Shown here: piece after piece, positions 16,651-24,912 of the stretch
Layout of the letters: every line of letters begins with the position of its first letter
Numbering within the stretch: the first letter of the stretch is position 1
Assembly (NCBI GenBank): GCA_015057035.1
Contig: SVFC01000016.1
Location: 1-49,972 of the forward strand
Direction of reading: 5' to 3'
Origin: Lachnospiraceae bacterium
Lineage (GTDB): Bacteria; Bacillota; Clostridia; Lachnospirales; Lachnospiraceae
Length of the DNA stretch: 49,972 bases
Program-made: the position numbers and the translations under genes
Notes under the pieces: generated by a model
What the model was told of the DNA's origin: nothing
Databases searched by the model: none
What the model saw: only the letters and a program-made list of their open reading frames with translations

Positions 16651-17307
16651 ATGAAAATCGCTTTAATTAATGAAAACAGCCAGGCTGCAAAAAACGAACT
16701 CATCTACAACACCTTAAAATCCGTTGTAGAACCAATGGGACACGAAGTATTAAACTATGGTATGTATTCAGCAGATGACGCAAACCAGCTTACATATGTT
16801 CAGATTGGTATTCTGACTGCAGTTCTGATTAACTCTGGCGCTGCTGATTTTGTTATCACAGGATGTGGTACTGGCGAAGGCGCAATGCTTGCCTGCAACG
16901 CCTTCCCTAAGGTGCTTTGCGGACACATTGAATCTCCACTGGATGCTTACCTCTTCTCTCAGGTAAATGACGGAAATGCTATTGCTCTTCCATTTGCTGA
17001 GAACTTCGGATGGGGTGGCGAATTAAATCTCCAGTACATCTTTGAAAAATTATTCTGTGCGCCAGGCGGTGGCGGATACCCAAAGGAACGTGTTGTCCCA
17101 GAACAAAGAAACAAACGCATCTTAGATGAAGTGAAGAAAGTAACTCATCGCGATATGGTTTCTATCCTTCAGGACTTAGATCAGGACCTTGCCAAAGGTG
17201 CCCTCTCTGGAGCAAACTTCAGCAAACTATTCTATCCAAACTGCAAGGACGAGAAAATTGCAGAAGCAGTTCGTCAGGTACTTGGTGAAGAGACATTTTC
17301 TATTTAG
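16651..17307 (+). CDS. dhuI: DhuI-like 5-keto-4-deoxyuronate isomerase (RpiB/LacAB family)
   Basis: This 218-residue protein belongs to the RpiB/LacA/LacB fold family, with N-terminal MKIALINENSQAA and FVITGCGTGEGAMLACNAFP (about 68-87). The middle GWGGELNLQYIFEKLF and the GGGGYP loop match DhuI as I remember it. DhuI is the streptococcal isomerase acting on unsaturated-uronate-derived 4-deoxy-5-ketouronate. That activity overlaps with KduI, 75 nt upstream. An alternative is an isomerase for a related keto-uronate. An AAAGGAT site precedes the ATG. A long terminator follows the gene. Confidence 0.85.
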   Translation: MKIALINENSQAAKNELIYNTLKSVVEPMGHEVLNYGMYSADDANQLTYVQIGILTAVLINSGAADFVITGCGTGEGAMLACNAFPKVLCGHIESPLDAYLFSQVNDGNAIALPFAENFGWGGELNLQYIFEKLFCAPGGGGYPKERVVPEQRNKRILDEVKKVTHRDMVSILQDLDQDLAKGALSGANFSKLFYPNCKDEKIAEAVRQVLGEETFSI

Positions 17308-17355
17308 GATAGATACAAAGTTTTCTTAGAGTTTCAATATCTCTATAAAAAATTA

Positions 17356-17422
17356 ACGCACGGCATTTGATGTGACTCCCCTTAAGCAGACAGGGGCATA
17401 TCAATCATTGCCGTGCGTTTTG
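17356..17422 (+). terminator. Elaborate terminator after the kduI-dhuI operon
   Basis: ACGCACGGCA (17356-17365) pairs with TGCCGTGCGT (17409-17418), followed by TTTGTGTTTT. Inside, TTGAT/ATCAA and CCCC/GGGG (17378-17381 and 17393-17396) extend or branch the stem. Its layout resembles the terminator at 49652-49731. Confidence 0.8.
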
Positions 17423-17474
17423 TGTTTTAGCAAGCATAGTTTCCACGCTTATTTTTTTATGCAGCGAAATATTA

Positions 17475-17721
17475 GGGTATAACTTGATGTTTCGTACTAT
17501 ACACCCTACATTTTTCACTCTTACTCCATTATTAGTTTAATTTTTGGCTCTTATCGGGTATGAAATAACGCATTTACATATACACCCTCATTTTCTTTCA
17601 AACTCGGGGTGTATAACAACTTTCCTTCCTCCACACCCACTTTTTCCTGCCAGGCTCTATTTCTCACCCATAAAGCATCAAAAAAGTGGGTGTATATAAT
17701 ATTTCCACTATATACACCCAC
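17475..17721. repeat. Cluster of TATACACCC / GGGTGTATA inverted repeats
   Basis: TATACACCC occurs at 17498-17506, 17579-17587 and 17711-17719, and the reverse arm GGGTGTATA at 17607-17615 and 17688-17696, with a shorter GGGTATA at 17475-17481. The last pair is a perfect 13-bp stem, GTGGGTGTATATA (17686-17698) against TATATACACCCAC (17709-17721). The cluster lies between convergent genes. No U tract follows the hairpins. Function unknown. Confidence 0.75.
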
Positions 17722-17739
17722 AAATCATTTCACCCGAAA

Positions 17740-17786
17740 TTTCTACTTCATTTCTAACGTCTACTTCGTTTCTAACTTCTACTTCT
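17740..17786. repeat. 18-bp tandem repeat at the dehydrogenase 3' end
   Basis: TTTCTAACGTCTACTTCG (17751-17768) is followed by TTTCTAACTTCTACTTCT (17769-17786), with a partial copy before it from 17740. The last copy reaches into the stop codon of the alcohol dehydrogenase gene. It looks like slippage expansion. Confidence 0.65.
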
Positions 17787-18987
17787 ATTTCGACATAACT
17801 TTATAATAGAACTTCTCCAGTTTCTTCGCATCCATCAGCACTGGCACCGGATACAATGGATTACCTTCTTTGTCAGCATGTTCTGCCATAACAGGAATAT
17901 CCTCTTCCTGAATGCCTTCCAATGTGCTTGGAATATTCATTCGTGCATTCATATCTCGAATCGCCTGGATGAATGCCTTTGCAGCTGCTTCGTCGCTATC
18001 AGAATCACTAGCAACCCCTGCTGCCACAGCCAGTTTGTGCAGTTTCTTGTAGATTACACCGCCATACTCTTCTAACACAATTGGAAGAAGCACTGAGTTG
18101 GCAAGACCGTGAGGAATATTATACTGACCACCCAGTGGATGTGCCACCGCATGCACATATCCCACATAGGAAATAGAGAAAGCCTCTCCTGCCAAATATG
18201 CCGCGTGAAGCATATTTTTTCTTGCTTCGTAATCAGTTCCATCCTTATATGCTTTTTCGATATTTGCAAAAATCAGTCTGGTGGCTTCGAGAGCATTCCA
18301 TCTGGTCTTTTTATTGGTAGAATTACCAATATACGCCTCCACCGCATGCGTCAACGCATCCATACCTGTGGTAGAAGTCAAATGTGGTGGCAAAGTAAAT
18401 GTAAGCTTTGGATCAAGCACTGCGTAACTTGGAATCAGCACAAAATCGTTGACTGGATACTTATGATGTGTATCTGGGTCTGTAATAACCGCCGCAAGAG
18501 TAACCTCACTTCCAGTTCCTGCAGTTGTAGGAATAGCAATTAATGTTGGGATTTTTTTCAAAACCCTAAGCACACCTTGTAACTGATTCAAATTCTTCTT
18601 AGGTCTTGCAATGCATGCCCCTACTGCCTTGGCGCAGTCCATGGCAGAGCCACCACCCAAAGCAATCAGGCACTTGCAGTTTTCTTTGATAAATAATGAT
18701 TTTGCTTCTTCCACGTTATACACCGTTGGATTTGGCTGAGTTTTATCATATACTGCCAAGTGGATTCCTGAGTCCATAAGAATTTTTTCTAAAGGTGCTG
18801 TAGCACCGCTTTTTCTTAAAAAGCCATCTGTTACCAAAAGCACAGAATTGATATTCTCCTTTAGCAATGCCTCTGGAATCTCTTCAATGGCATCTAAAAT
18901 CTTAGGTTCACGATATGGCAAAATTGGCTGAGCAATACGAAATCCTAACTGAAATGTTCTGCACCATAGTTTCTTAAAAATATTCAT
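17785..18987 (-). CDS. Iron-containing (type III) alcohol dehydrogenase
   Basis: This 400-residue protein is a group III metal-dependent alcohol dehydrogenase. The nucleotide site GGGSAMDCAK (111-120), the segment PTTAGTGSEVT and metal ligands D210, H214, H279 and H293 are present with FucO-like spacing. Substrate cannot be read from sequence; members reduce aldehydes or oxidise alcohols and diols. The ATG at 18987 has an AAGGTGAG site; the longer frame overlaps the upstream gene. It lies 40 nt downstream of the DUF2804 gene in the same direction. Its place near pectin genes might link it to uronate or methanol metabolism, but this is speculative. Confidence 0.88.
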   Translation of the reverse strand: MNIFKKLWCRTFQLGFRIAQPILPYREPKILDAIEEIPEALLKENINSVLLVTDGFLRKSGATAPLEKILMDSGIHLAVYDKTQPNPTVYNVEEAKSLFIKENCKCLIALGGGSAMDCAKAVGACIARPKKNLNQLQGVLRVLKKIPTLIAIPTTAGTGSEVTLAAVITDPDTHHKYPVNDFVLIPSYAVLDPKLTFTLPPHLTSTTGMDALTHAVEAYIGNSTNKKTRWNALEATRLIFANIEKAYKDGTDYEARKNMLHAAYLAGEAFSISYVGYVHAVAHPLGGQYNIPHGLANSVLLPIVLEEYGGVIYKKLHKLAVAAGVASDSDSDEAAAKAFIQAIRDMNARMNIPSTLEGIQEEDIPVMAEHADKEGNPLYPVPVLMDAKKLEKFYYKVMSK

Positions 18988-19027
18988 ACGTATCTCACCT
19001 TCTCTTTTCATAATTTCCATCATCAAA

Positions 19028-20047
19028 TTAATATTTGTTGCGGATATGCTCAATTCCACACAGGAAGTCTTTTACTTCCAGAACCGTGCCATCATCCAAG
19101 GTAACTGTTCCGTTTAGATAACCAAATATCTGATGCTGGAAAGTTCCGATAATTCCCAGATTGGTTTCTGCTACTCTATCCAAAATCGGAGCAAAATCCA
19201 TCTCAAACCTGCCATCGGAAGAAGTAATCTTCCATGGTTTCAAGTAATCTGAAGTATCAAAATGACAAGTAATATCATCTAATTTATGTCCAACACCATC
19301 ATAAATCAGCAGATTTTCGCTGGCTGCAGATGTATTGGCAAAACCGTATCCGATGTTAAACCCGAATGGTTTACCTTCTATAAGGCCATTACCTGTTCCC
19401 CAGATCCAGGTGTTGTCATAAGTCCACACGCCTCTACCCCAGTCCATGGTGGCAAAATCTGTTTCTGGATGGAACTCATAGCGTTCTCCGCCGTACTCTA
19501 CCCAACCACTGGCAGGAAGGCAGTTAATCTTCTGGTTATAATAAAAACGATGTGGCTTATCCCATGGTGTTGCAATTACCATAGTATCCATTTCTGGCTG
19601 AGTTAACAGGATATCCATTTTCAAATCCTTATCCCCGTGAAAATGTTTAAAGTCACAGGTAAGATGACGGGTATTGTTCTCTACCACCACCTTGGAATGA
19701 AGCCGATCATCCTTGTATTCTGTCACTCCTGCGCCTGAATGGGATGGTAGATTCATGCTTCCCATTGGCATTGGATTTAACAGCATCTCTGTATGCTCCC
19801 ATTTCTGGGCAAAATGAAAGAATGTAGCTGACTGCATGCCGATATATCCCAAATCAGATATTGTCATAGCAATCCCAAAATCCTTGGCCGTTACAAGATA
19901 GTAATCCCACTCCTTGATACGAGACCTTGGGGCTTTAATATCCTCTCTGCGATATTCCTGCAATAACTGCCTGGACCAGCCAGGCTCCGCAATCTGCCCA
20001 TTCTCATCTAATAGACGTTGTTTTGTTGTAACCTCATGATTTCTCAT
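19028..20047 (-). CDS. DUF2804 domain protein
   Basis: This 339-residue protein matches the DUF2804 family by memory of its core: FATMDWGRGVWTYDNTWIWG (about residues 199-218) and the basic FYYNQKINCLPASG segment. No enzymatic function is established for the family; its beta-rich sequence suggests a lipocalin-like fold. No signal peptide is visible. A promoter lies at 20087-20114, and AGGGGGAT sits 6 nt before the ATG. It is probably cotranscribed with the alcohol dehydrogenase gene downstream. A connection to pectin breakdown is not shown. Confidence 0.75.
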   Translation of the reverse strand: MRNHEVTTKQRLLDENGQIAEPGWSRQLLQEYRREDIKAPRSRIKEWDYYLVTAKDFGIAMTISDLGYIGMQSATFFHFAQKWEHTEMLLNPMPMGSMNLPSHSGAGVTEYKDDRLHSKVVVENNTRHLTCDFKHFHGDKDLKMDILLTQPEMDTMVIATPWDKPHRFYYNQKINCLPASGWVEYGGERYEFHPETDFATMDWGRGVWTYDNTWIWGTGNGLIEGKPFGFNIGYGFANTSAASENLLIYDGVGHKLDDITCHFDTSDYLKPWKITSSDGRFEMDFAPILDRVAETNLGIIGTFQHQIFGYLNGTVTLDDGTVLEVKDFLCGIEHIRNKY

Positions 20048-20086
20048 AGTATCCCCCTATTTTGACATTCATAACTCCCTATGTAT

Positions 20087-20114
20087 AGTATAGCGGAAAT
20101 CCTAAGATTTACAA
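20087..20114 (-). promoter_or_regulatory. Predicted promoter of the DUF2804-dehydrogenase operon
   Basis: On the minus strand TTGTAA (20109-20114) and TATACT (20087-20092) are 16 nt apart, about 40 nt before the ATG at 20047. Confidence 0.5.
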
Positions 20115-20140
20115 TGTTTATTATAGACAATTTAGTTTTT

Positions 20141-20344
20141 TCAAGGTTTCTGTTGCATACTTAACAATTCAACCACATCATCATGTTGTAAATTGGTTTT
20201 ATAGACGAATTCCCTCATAGTGATATCGTAGTTAATTATCCCGCCTGTTGCTTTAAAATGATTTTTATATATGGGATAAATAATTCCAAAAACAATTAGA
20301 ATAAGAATTATAAAAAACAAAAACGCGATAATGAAATATTCCAT
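20141..20344 (-). CDS. Small single-span membrane protein
   Basis: This is a 67-residue protein of unknown family. Residues 3-28 form one hydrophobic span, followed by a short soluble tail of about 39 residues. A GGAGAG ribosome site lies 6 nt before the ATG, and the gene follows the lipoprotein gene by 14 nt, so translation is credible. It is probably a partner of that lipoprotein at the membrane. No function can be given. Confidence 0.6.
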   Translation of the reverse strand: MEYFIIAFLFFIILILIVFGIIYPIYKNHFKATGGIINYDITMREFVYKTNLQHDDVVELLSMQQKP

Positions 20345-20358
20345 TTTAATCTCTCCGC

Positions 20359-21195
20359 CTAATACTTCCAGCCATTCTTGTTTTTAAATTCTAAAATCGT
20401 GCTTGCATCATATATGAACGATATGCGTGACTCGTATCCTTTAGAATACATAACAATTACACCGTTTTCTTTATCATAGTTGCCTTCTTTATCAGTGATG
20501 ACCCAAAGAAATATCCAATAATCCTGACATATACCGTGAATTTCATGCAAAATTTTTCCTTCTGCATCTACTTGTAGAACTGTATTATATCTGTGTGGTC
20601 GATTGCTAGAATCATCTAGATTCAATGTTTTCGTATACTCATTTAATATTTCATTACATTCTTCTTTGCTAAGGGAGTATATATCTTCCCCAAAAACCTT
20701 GTGATCCGTAATAGAATAAGAGACATATTTCGTTTCATCTAAAGGTTTATTCCAATCATTCGCTTCCTTTAATTTCTCTTTTTTTTCTAAATAAAATTCT
20801 TCCGTTCTATTTTTTAAATGGTCATCTTCGACACCTTCATAAGAGTACTTAGAATCGATAAGAGTTAATATATAATTAACCTCAGGATAAAAATACACGT
20901 TTTCTTCATCATATGATTGACAAATAACCAAGGCAAAAACCTGATTCCCATAATCTTCACAATAAGAAAACAGTGTTCTGCCATATTCATCTTGCTCCCA
21001 AATATATATGTCTGAGCTATATGCGCCTTCCCCATGGTGCATATATCCTTCCGCATCAGGGATGCTATATATTGCAGTAGTATATAGTTCTTTATATTCT
21101 CCTCGATATGGAAATGGATTTTCCGTATCAAAAAAGCAACCAGATAATCCAAACATAAAAGCTATAATCAATAAAATAGATGTTATCTTTTTCAT
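20359..21195 (-). CDS. Uncharacterised lipoprotein
   Basis: This 278-residue protein has a lipoprotein signal peptide, MKKITSILLIIAFMFG with lipobox GLSGC, so it should be anchored outside the membrane. The mature part is acidic and rich in Tyr and Glu. I see no enzyme motif. A GGGAGG site lies 8 nt upstream of the ATG. It forms a two-gene unit with the small membrane protein. The pair lies just beyond the tmRNA 3' end, a common insertion site for mobile DNA, so it may be acquired cargo; that is inference. Confidence 0.7.
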   Translation of the reverse strand: MKKITSILLIIAFMFGLSGCFFDTENPFPYRGEYKELYTTAIYSIPDAEGYMHHGEGAYSSDIYIWEQDEYGRTLFSYCEDYGNQVFALVICQSYDEENVYFYPEVNYILTLIDSKYSYEGVEDDHLKNRTEEFYLEKKEKLKEANDWNKPLDETKYVSYSITDHKVFGEDIYSLSKEECNEILNEYTKTLNLDDSSNRPHRYNTVLQVDAEGKILHEIHGICQDYWIFLWVITDKEGNYDKENGVIVMYSKGYESRISFIYDASTILEFKNKNGWKY

Positions 21196-21251
21196 ATCAA
21201 CTGCCTCCCAAAATTTCTATGAAATTAATTATACCATATTTTTATTTGATA

Positions 21252-21267
21252 GACTAGACGGGAGTCG
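21252..21267. repeat. Partial duplicate of the tmRNA 3' end (possible old att site)
   Basis: Sixteen nucleotides, GACTAGACGGGAGTCG, are identical to 21385-21400, the acceptor/T-arm end of the tmRNA gene. The copies are 133 nt apart in the same orientation. Duplication of the ssrA 3' end is what tyrosine integrases leave behind, but no integrase is seen here. Confidence 0.55.
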
Positions 21268-21343
21268 GTCTACGCTCCGCGACCGTCGGCGCACCCCCTC
21301 CTTTTCCCCCTCTAATCCAACGTCCATTCCCACAGAGGCACAA

Positions 21344-21373
21344 GAAAAGGGCCTGCGAATAAATCGCAAGCCC
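21344..21373 (-). terminator. tmRNA terminator
   Basis: On the minus strand a 10-bp stem (arms 21364-21373 and 21349-21358, one G-U pair) with a 5-nt loop is followed by TTTTCTTG, 10 nt after the tmRNA 3' end. Confidence 0.85.
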
Positions 21374-21382
21374 TTCTTCCTA

Positions 21383-21719
21383 TGGACTAGACGGGAGTCG
21401 AACCCGTGTCCGAAAACCAATTCCCTGTCCTTCTACGAGTGTAGTTTATCCTTTGACATTCCCTCCACTGCCCGGGGATAAACACCCTGACAGCTTCAGT
21501 AGCTTCATGATACGCCCGCTGGCTCAAAGCTTTGCCAACGTCGTTTCCTACATAGTCGAAGCCTGAGTCCTAATGTGTAGGTGCACTAGGTCAGACTGCC
21601 GCAATTAAGCAGCGTATGCTAAATTTTCTTCAGCGTTTATATTTAAGTTTGCCATTTAACGCATTGCATGCGACTCGCTTCTCCAGCTGCATGATCCCCG
21701 TCGAAACCATTACTAGCCC
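21383..21719 (-). ncRNA. ssrA: Transfer-messenger RNA (tmRNA)
   Basis: The 5' end GGGCTAG pairs with CTAGTCC at the 3' end (one G-U). The T-arm GGGTTCGACTCCC and the 5' AATGGTTTCGACGGGG segment are typical of tmRNA. The resume frame gives the tag ANLNINAEENLAYAA and then TAA, with the YAA degron end common in Firmicutes. The 3' CCA is not encoded. It lies 20 nt downstream of smpB, whose product delivers it to stalled ribosomes. Confidence 0.96.
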
Positions 21720-21731
21720 GGATATAGTCAA

Positions 21732-21749
21732 GCGCGGAATTATCCGCGC
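21732..21749 (-). other. GC-rich hairpin spanning the smpB stop codon
   Basis: GCGCGGA (minus strand, 21743-21749) pairs with TCCGCGC (21732-21738) across a 4-nt loop that holds the smpB stop codon. No U tract follows. It could be a processing signal between smpB mRNA and tmRNA, or affect termination at smpB. Confidence 0.6.
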
Positions 21750-22210
21750 ATAGACACTTTGTAATCACGCTCTGCCTCACGACGCTGGTCTTTCTTGGCG
21801 ATATCCTGACGTTTGTCGTAGAGTTTCTTACCTTTGGCAAGAGCAATTTGCACTTTCACAAGACCTTTGTTTAAGTATACCTCAACTGGAACCAGGGTAT
21901 AACCTTTTTCTGCAATCTTTCCAATCAACTTCTGGATTTCCTTCTTGTGAAGCAGAAGTTTCTTAGGACGAAGTGGGTCTTTGTTGAAAATGTTTCCTTT
22001 TTCATATGGGGTTACGTGCATTCCGTAGATATACACTTCACCGCTTTTCTCAATGCGGACAAAGGATTCCTTGATGGAACACTTGCCCATACGAATGGAC
22101 TTTACTTCGGTACCATGAAGGGCGATGCCTGCTTCGTAGATTTCTTCTAAGAAATATTCATGGTAAACTTTTTTGTTGTTGGCGATTAATTTCTTGGCGC
22201 CTTTTTCCAT
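21740..22210 (-). CDS. smpB: SsrA-binding protein SmpB
   Basis: This 156-residue RNA-binding protein carries family hallmarks: [28 protein letters not shown], the HVTPYEKGN segment, and the basic C-terminal tail [21 protein letters not shown] that probes the empty mRNA channel. It binds tmRNA and starts trans-translation of stalled ribosomes. The gene lies directly upstream of ssrA and downstream of rnr, a usual Firmicute arrangement. AAGGAGG precedes the ATG. Confidence 0.98.
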   Translation of the reverse strand: MEKGAKKLIANNKKVYHEYFLEEIYEAGIALHGTEVKSIRMGKCSIKESFVRIEKSGEVYIYGMHVTPYEKGNIFNKDPLRPKKLLLHKKEIQKLIGKIAEKGYTLVPVEVYLNKGLVKVQIALAKGKKLYDKRQDIAKKDQRREAERDYKVSMRG

Positions 22211-22281
22211 GAGGCATCCTCCTTTCTATGTGCGTATTTCATAATATCTTATTTACACGAAAAAATCAATAAACTCTCAGT

Positions 22282-24408
22282 TTAATTTTCATCTTCCACC
22301 AGTGAAAAATCTATAGTTCTTGTGACTCTATCTGTGGCTTCCACACACACGCGAACCTTCTGTCCCAGTTTATAACTTTTTCCAGTGCGTTCTCCGATCA
22401 TCTCATAGGTTTCTTCAATAAAATGATAGAAGTCATCATTCATATCCGCCACGCGAACAAGACCTTCCACTGTTGTTGGAAGTTCCACATAAATGCCCCA
22501 TTCCATAACGCCTGAAATAACACCTTCGAAAACTTCCCCAAGGTGGCCTTCCATATATTCCACTTTCTTGAGTTTTACGGTTTCGCGCTCTGCTTCTTCG
22601 GCACGACGTTCCATTTCACTGGACTGTTTTGCCACATCGTTTAAGATTTCTTCATAATGCTTGATACGATTCTCATTCAAACGACCACGAAGGTTCTCTT
22701 TTATAATTCTATGAATCTGAAGGTCCGGATAACGTCGAATTGGAGAGGTAAAGTGGCAATAATAACTTGCCGCCAGACCAAAATGTCCCGAGTTGACAGT
22801 TGTGTAGCGGGCCTGCTTCATAGAACGAAGTGTCAATCTGCTGATTAAGGCTTCCTCTGGAGTTCCGTCAATCTTCATAAGAAGCTTCTGGAGTTCCTTT
22901 GGATGCACCTCATCTCTGGAAATGTGAATATTGTATCCAAAGTTGTTGATAAAAGCAGACAGCTTCTGCATTTTCTCACTGTCTGGATTATCGTGGGTAC
23001 GATATACAAATGGCAGTTCCTGCCAGTAATAATCGGTTGCTACCGTTTCGTTGGCAATGAGCATAAAATCTTCAATAATTTTGGTTGCCACGTTTCTATC
23101 GTATGGTTTGATTTCTACAGGTTTTCCATTGGCATCCAGTATTACCTTGGTTTCTGGGAAATCAAAATCGATGGAGCCACGAGACATACGTTTTTTACGC
23201 AAAATTCCTGCCAGATCACGCATCATTTCAAACATTGGAACCAGTTTCTCGTATTTTGCGATTTCCTCTGAATCTCTATCTTCCAAAATCTTCTTCACGC
23301 TGGTGTAACTCATACGTGTGTCAACTTTGATAACTGTTTCCGCAATGGTATGGTCAATGACTTCTCCCTTTGGATTGATAGTCATAATACAGCTTAAAGC
23401 CAATCGATTCTCTCCCGCATTCAGAGAACAGATTCCGTTAGACAATGCATGAGGAAGCATTGGAATAACACGGTCCACCAGATAAACCGAAGTTCCTCGC
23501 TTTAAGGCTTCCACATCCAGAGCACTCTTTTCCTGCACGTAGTTGGTTACGTCAGCGATGTGAACGCCGAGAACATAATTCTCACCATCCATTGTTACAG
23601 ACACTGCATCATCCAGGTCTTTGGCATCTTCGCCGTCGATGGTAACCATCACCACATCACGCAGGTCCATTCTGCCTGCCATATCTGCTTCGGATACGTC
23701 CTTTGCCACATTCTCCACCTGATGCATAATCTTTTCGGAAAATTCCACAGGCAAATCGTAAGCACGGACAATGGACAAAATATCTGTACCAGGGTCATTG
23801 ACATGACCTAAGATTTCTACAACCTTACCTTCTGGTGACTTACCAGGCTTTGCATACTTGGTAATCTCTACCACAACCTTGTGACCTTTTACGGCGCCCT
23901 TAGATTTTTCCAATGGAATAAAAATATCCTGGGCAAATCTAGGGTTGTCCGGTACGGCAAAACCAAAGTTCTTGCTCTGCTCATAGGTGCAGACAATCTG
24001 CTTCATACCACGTTCTAGCACCTTTACCACAGCACCTTCCTTGCGGCGTCCTGTAGCCAGTGGTGAAACCGCAATCTGTACGGTATCCATATGGAGGGCA
24101 TCCCCCACCTTGGATTCTGGAATGAAGATATCCTCTTCCTCCCCTTCAATGGTTACAAAACCAAAGCCCTTTGCATGAGCAGTAAAAGTTCCTACTACCT
24201 GTCGCATCTCGGACTTGGTGTATTTTCCACGTTTTGAAAGAGCAATCTTGCCCTCTGCCATAAGTTCTGCCAGAATCTGCTCTAACTCTGGACGTTCCTC
24301 TTTCTTCACATTCAGAACAATAGCCAGTTCCTTGATTTTCATTGGAACATACATATCATCACAGATTAAGTTATATACAGTTTGTTTACGTTTGTTAAAT
24401 AAATCCAT
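22282..24408 (-). CDS. rnr: Ribonuclease R
   Basis: This 708-residue 3'-5' exoribonuclease has an N-terminal winged-helix region (about 1-65), two cold-shock domains, the catalytic RNB domain with DGEDAKDLDDAVSV (metal-binding Asp), and a C-terminal S1 domain (about 620-705). It degrades structured RNA and takes part with SmpB-tmRNA in nonstop mRNA decay. No long Lys-rich C-terminal tail is present, unlike the E. coli enzyme. It lies between secG and smpB. A terminator in front of it suggests partial uncoupling from secG. Confidence 0.97.
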   Translation of the reverse strand: MDLFNKRKQTVYNLICDDMYVPMKIKELAIVLNVKKEERPELEQILAELMAEGKIALSKRGKYTKSEMRQVVGTFTAHAKGFGFVTIEGEEEDIFIPESKVGDALHMDTVQIAVSPLATGRRKEGAVVKVLERGMKQIVCTYEQSKNFGFAVPDNPRFAQDIFIPLEKSKGAVKGHKVVVEITKYAKPGKSPEGKVVEILGHVNDPGTDILSIVRAYDLPVEFSEKIMHQVENVAKDVSEADMAGRMDLRDVVMVTIDGEDAKDLDDAVSVTMDGENYVLGVHIADVTNYVQEKSALDVEALKRGTSVYLVDRVIPMLPHALSNGICSLNAGENRLALSCIMTINPKGEVIDHTIAETVIKVDTRMSYTSVKKILEDRDSEEIAKYEKLVPMFEMMRDLAGILRKKRMSRGSIDFDFPETKVILDANGKPVEIKPYDRNVATKIIEDFMLIANETVATDYYWQELPFVYRTHDNPDSEKMQKLSAFINNFGYNIHISRDEVHPKELQKLLMKIDGTPEEALISRLTLRSMKQARYTTVNSGHFGLAASYYCHFTSPIRRYPDLQIHRIIKENLRGRLNENRIKHYEEILNDVAKQSSEMERRAEEAERETVKLKKVEYMEGHLGEVFEGVISGVMEWGIYVELPTTVEGLVRVADMNDDFYHFIEETYEMIGERTGKSYKLGQKVRVCVEATDRVTRTIDFSLVEDEN

Positions 24409-24471
24409 GTAATATCTCCATATCGCAAATAAGCAGACATATTTTTATGTTCGATATTTCTCTGCTTTTTC

Positions 24472-24504
24472 GCGAAAAAAAAGACTGTCAAGTCTGACAG
24501 TCTT
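24472..24504 (-). terminator. Terminator/attenuator between secG and rnr
   Basis: On the minus strand AAGACTGTCA and TGACAGTCTT form a perfect 10-bp stem with a 4-nt loop, followed by a run of T. It begins 7 nt after the secG stop. Confidence 0.85.
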
Positions 24505-24511
24505 TCGCATT

Positions 24512-24751
24512 TTACCAAATTCCTAAGTTAAGTACTACTGCAAGTAAGATAAACAGAACTACTGAAATTCTTGTAATCTTAACTAACATTCCTTCCATTG
24601 AACGGCCTTTGTTTTTTCCCCAGTAGGTATCTGCAGCACCAGCAATAGCTCCAAGGCCTGCCTGTTTTCCTTCCTGCATCAAAATTACTACTGTAAGAAC
24701 AAGACTGATTATAATAAACACAATTGTTAAAATCACTTTTAAAATGCCCAC
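24512..24751 (-). CDS. secG: Preprotein translocase subunit SecG
   Basis: This 79-residue protein has two membrane spans (about 2-22 and 55-77) joined by the conserved loop LMQEGKQAGLGAIAGAADTYWGKNKGRS. It assists SecYE in protein export. The GTG at 24751 was chosen because AGGAGG lies 8 nt upstream; an in-frame GTG at 24760 overlaps that site. A promoter lies at 24791-24819. Confidence 0.95.
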   Translation of the reverse strand: MGILKVILTIVFIIISLVLTVVILMQEGKQAGLGAIAGAADTYWGKNKGRSMEGMLVKITRISVVLFILLAVVLNLGIW

Positions 24752-24790
24752 GGTTTGCACCTCCTATGCTTAAAACTCATAACTTTTGTA

Positions 24791-24819
24791 AGTATACCAC
24801 AGTCTTTTGGTATTTTCAA
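24791..24819 (-). promoter_or_regulatory. Predicted promoter of secG
   Basis: TTGAAA (24814-24819) and TATACT (24791-24796) on the minus strand are 17 nt apart, about 40 nt before the start codon. Confidence 0.65.
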
Positions 24820-24852
24820 CTATTTTTATTTAGACTTTTTGTTATTTTTTTG

Positions 24853-24881
24853 TTTTCAATTCCTTTATTTTCCTTTATAAT
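24853..24881 (+). promoter_or_regulatory. Possible promoter of the pilus-like operon
   Basis: A perfect TATAAT (24876-24881) lies about 30 nt upstream of the PilC start; the best -35 at 17 nt is the weak TTTTCA (24853-24858). Confidence 0.4.
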
Positions 24882-24912
24882 ATAAGGAGGCAACTATAGG
24901 GGGAGTTTAAGT

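Noticed and set aside
17475..17786. CRISPR array.
   Set aside because: The repeats are 9-18 nt, occur in both orientations or as direct tandem copies, and have no regular spacers or cas genes nearby.
17609..17806. A 65-codon reading frame across the repeat cluster.
   Set aside because: Composition is dominated by the repeats (Phe/Tyr/Thr), no ribosome site, and it runs into the dehydrogenase gene on the other strand.
17785..18987. Iron-type alcohol dehydrogenase as a substitute for the missing KduD, or as a methanol oxidiser after demethylation.
   Set aside because: KduD is a short-chain dehydrogenase of a different family and nothing in the sequence shows the substrate. Proximity alone is too weak.
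21643..21846. A reading frame covering the tmRNA 5' end and smpB tail.
   Set aside because: Explained by tmRNA and smpB; no ribosome site or protein features.
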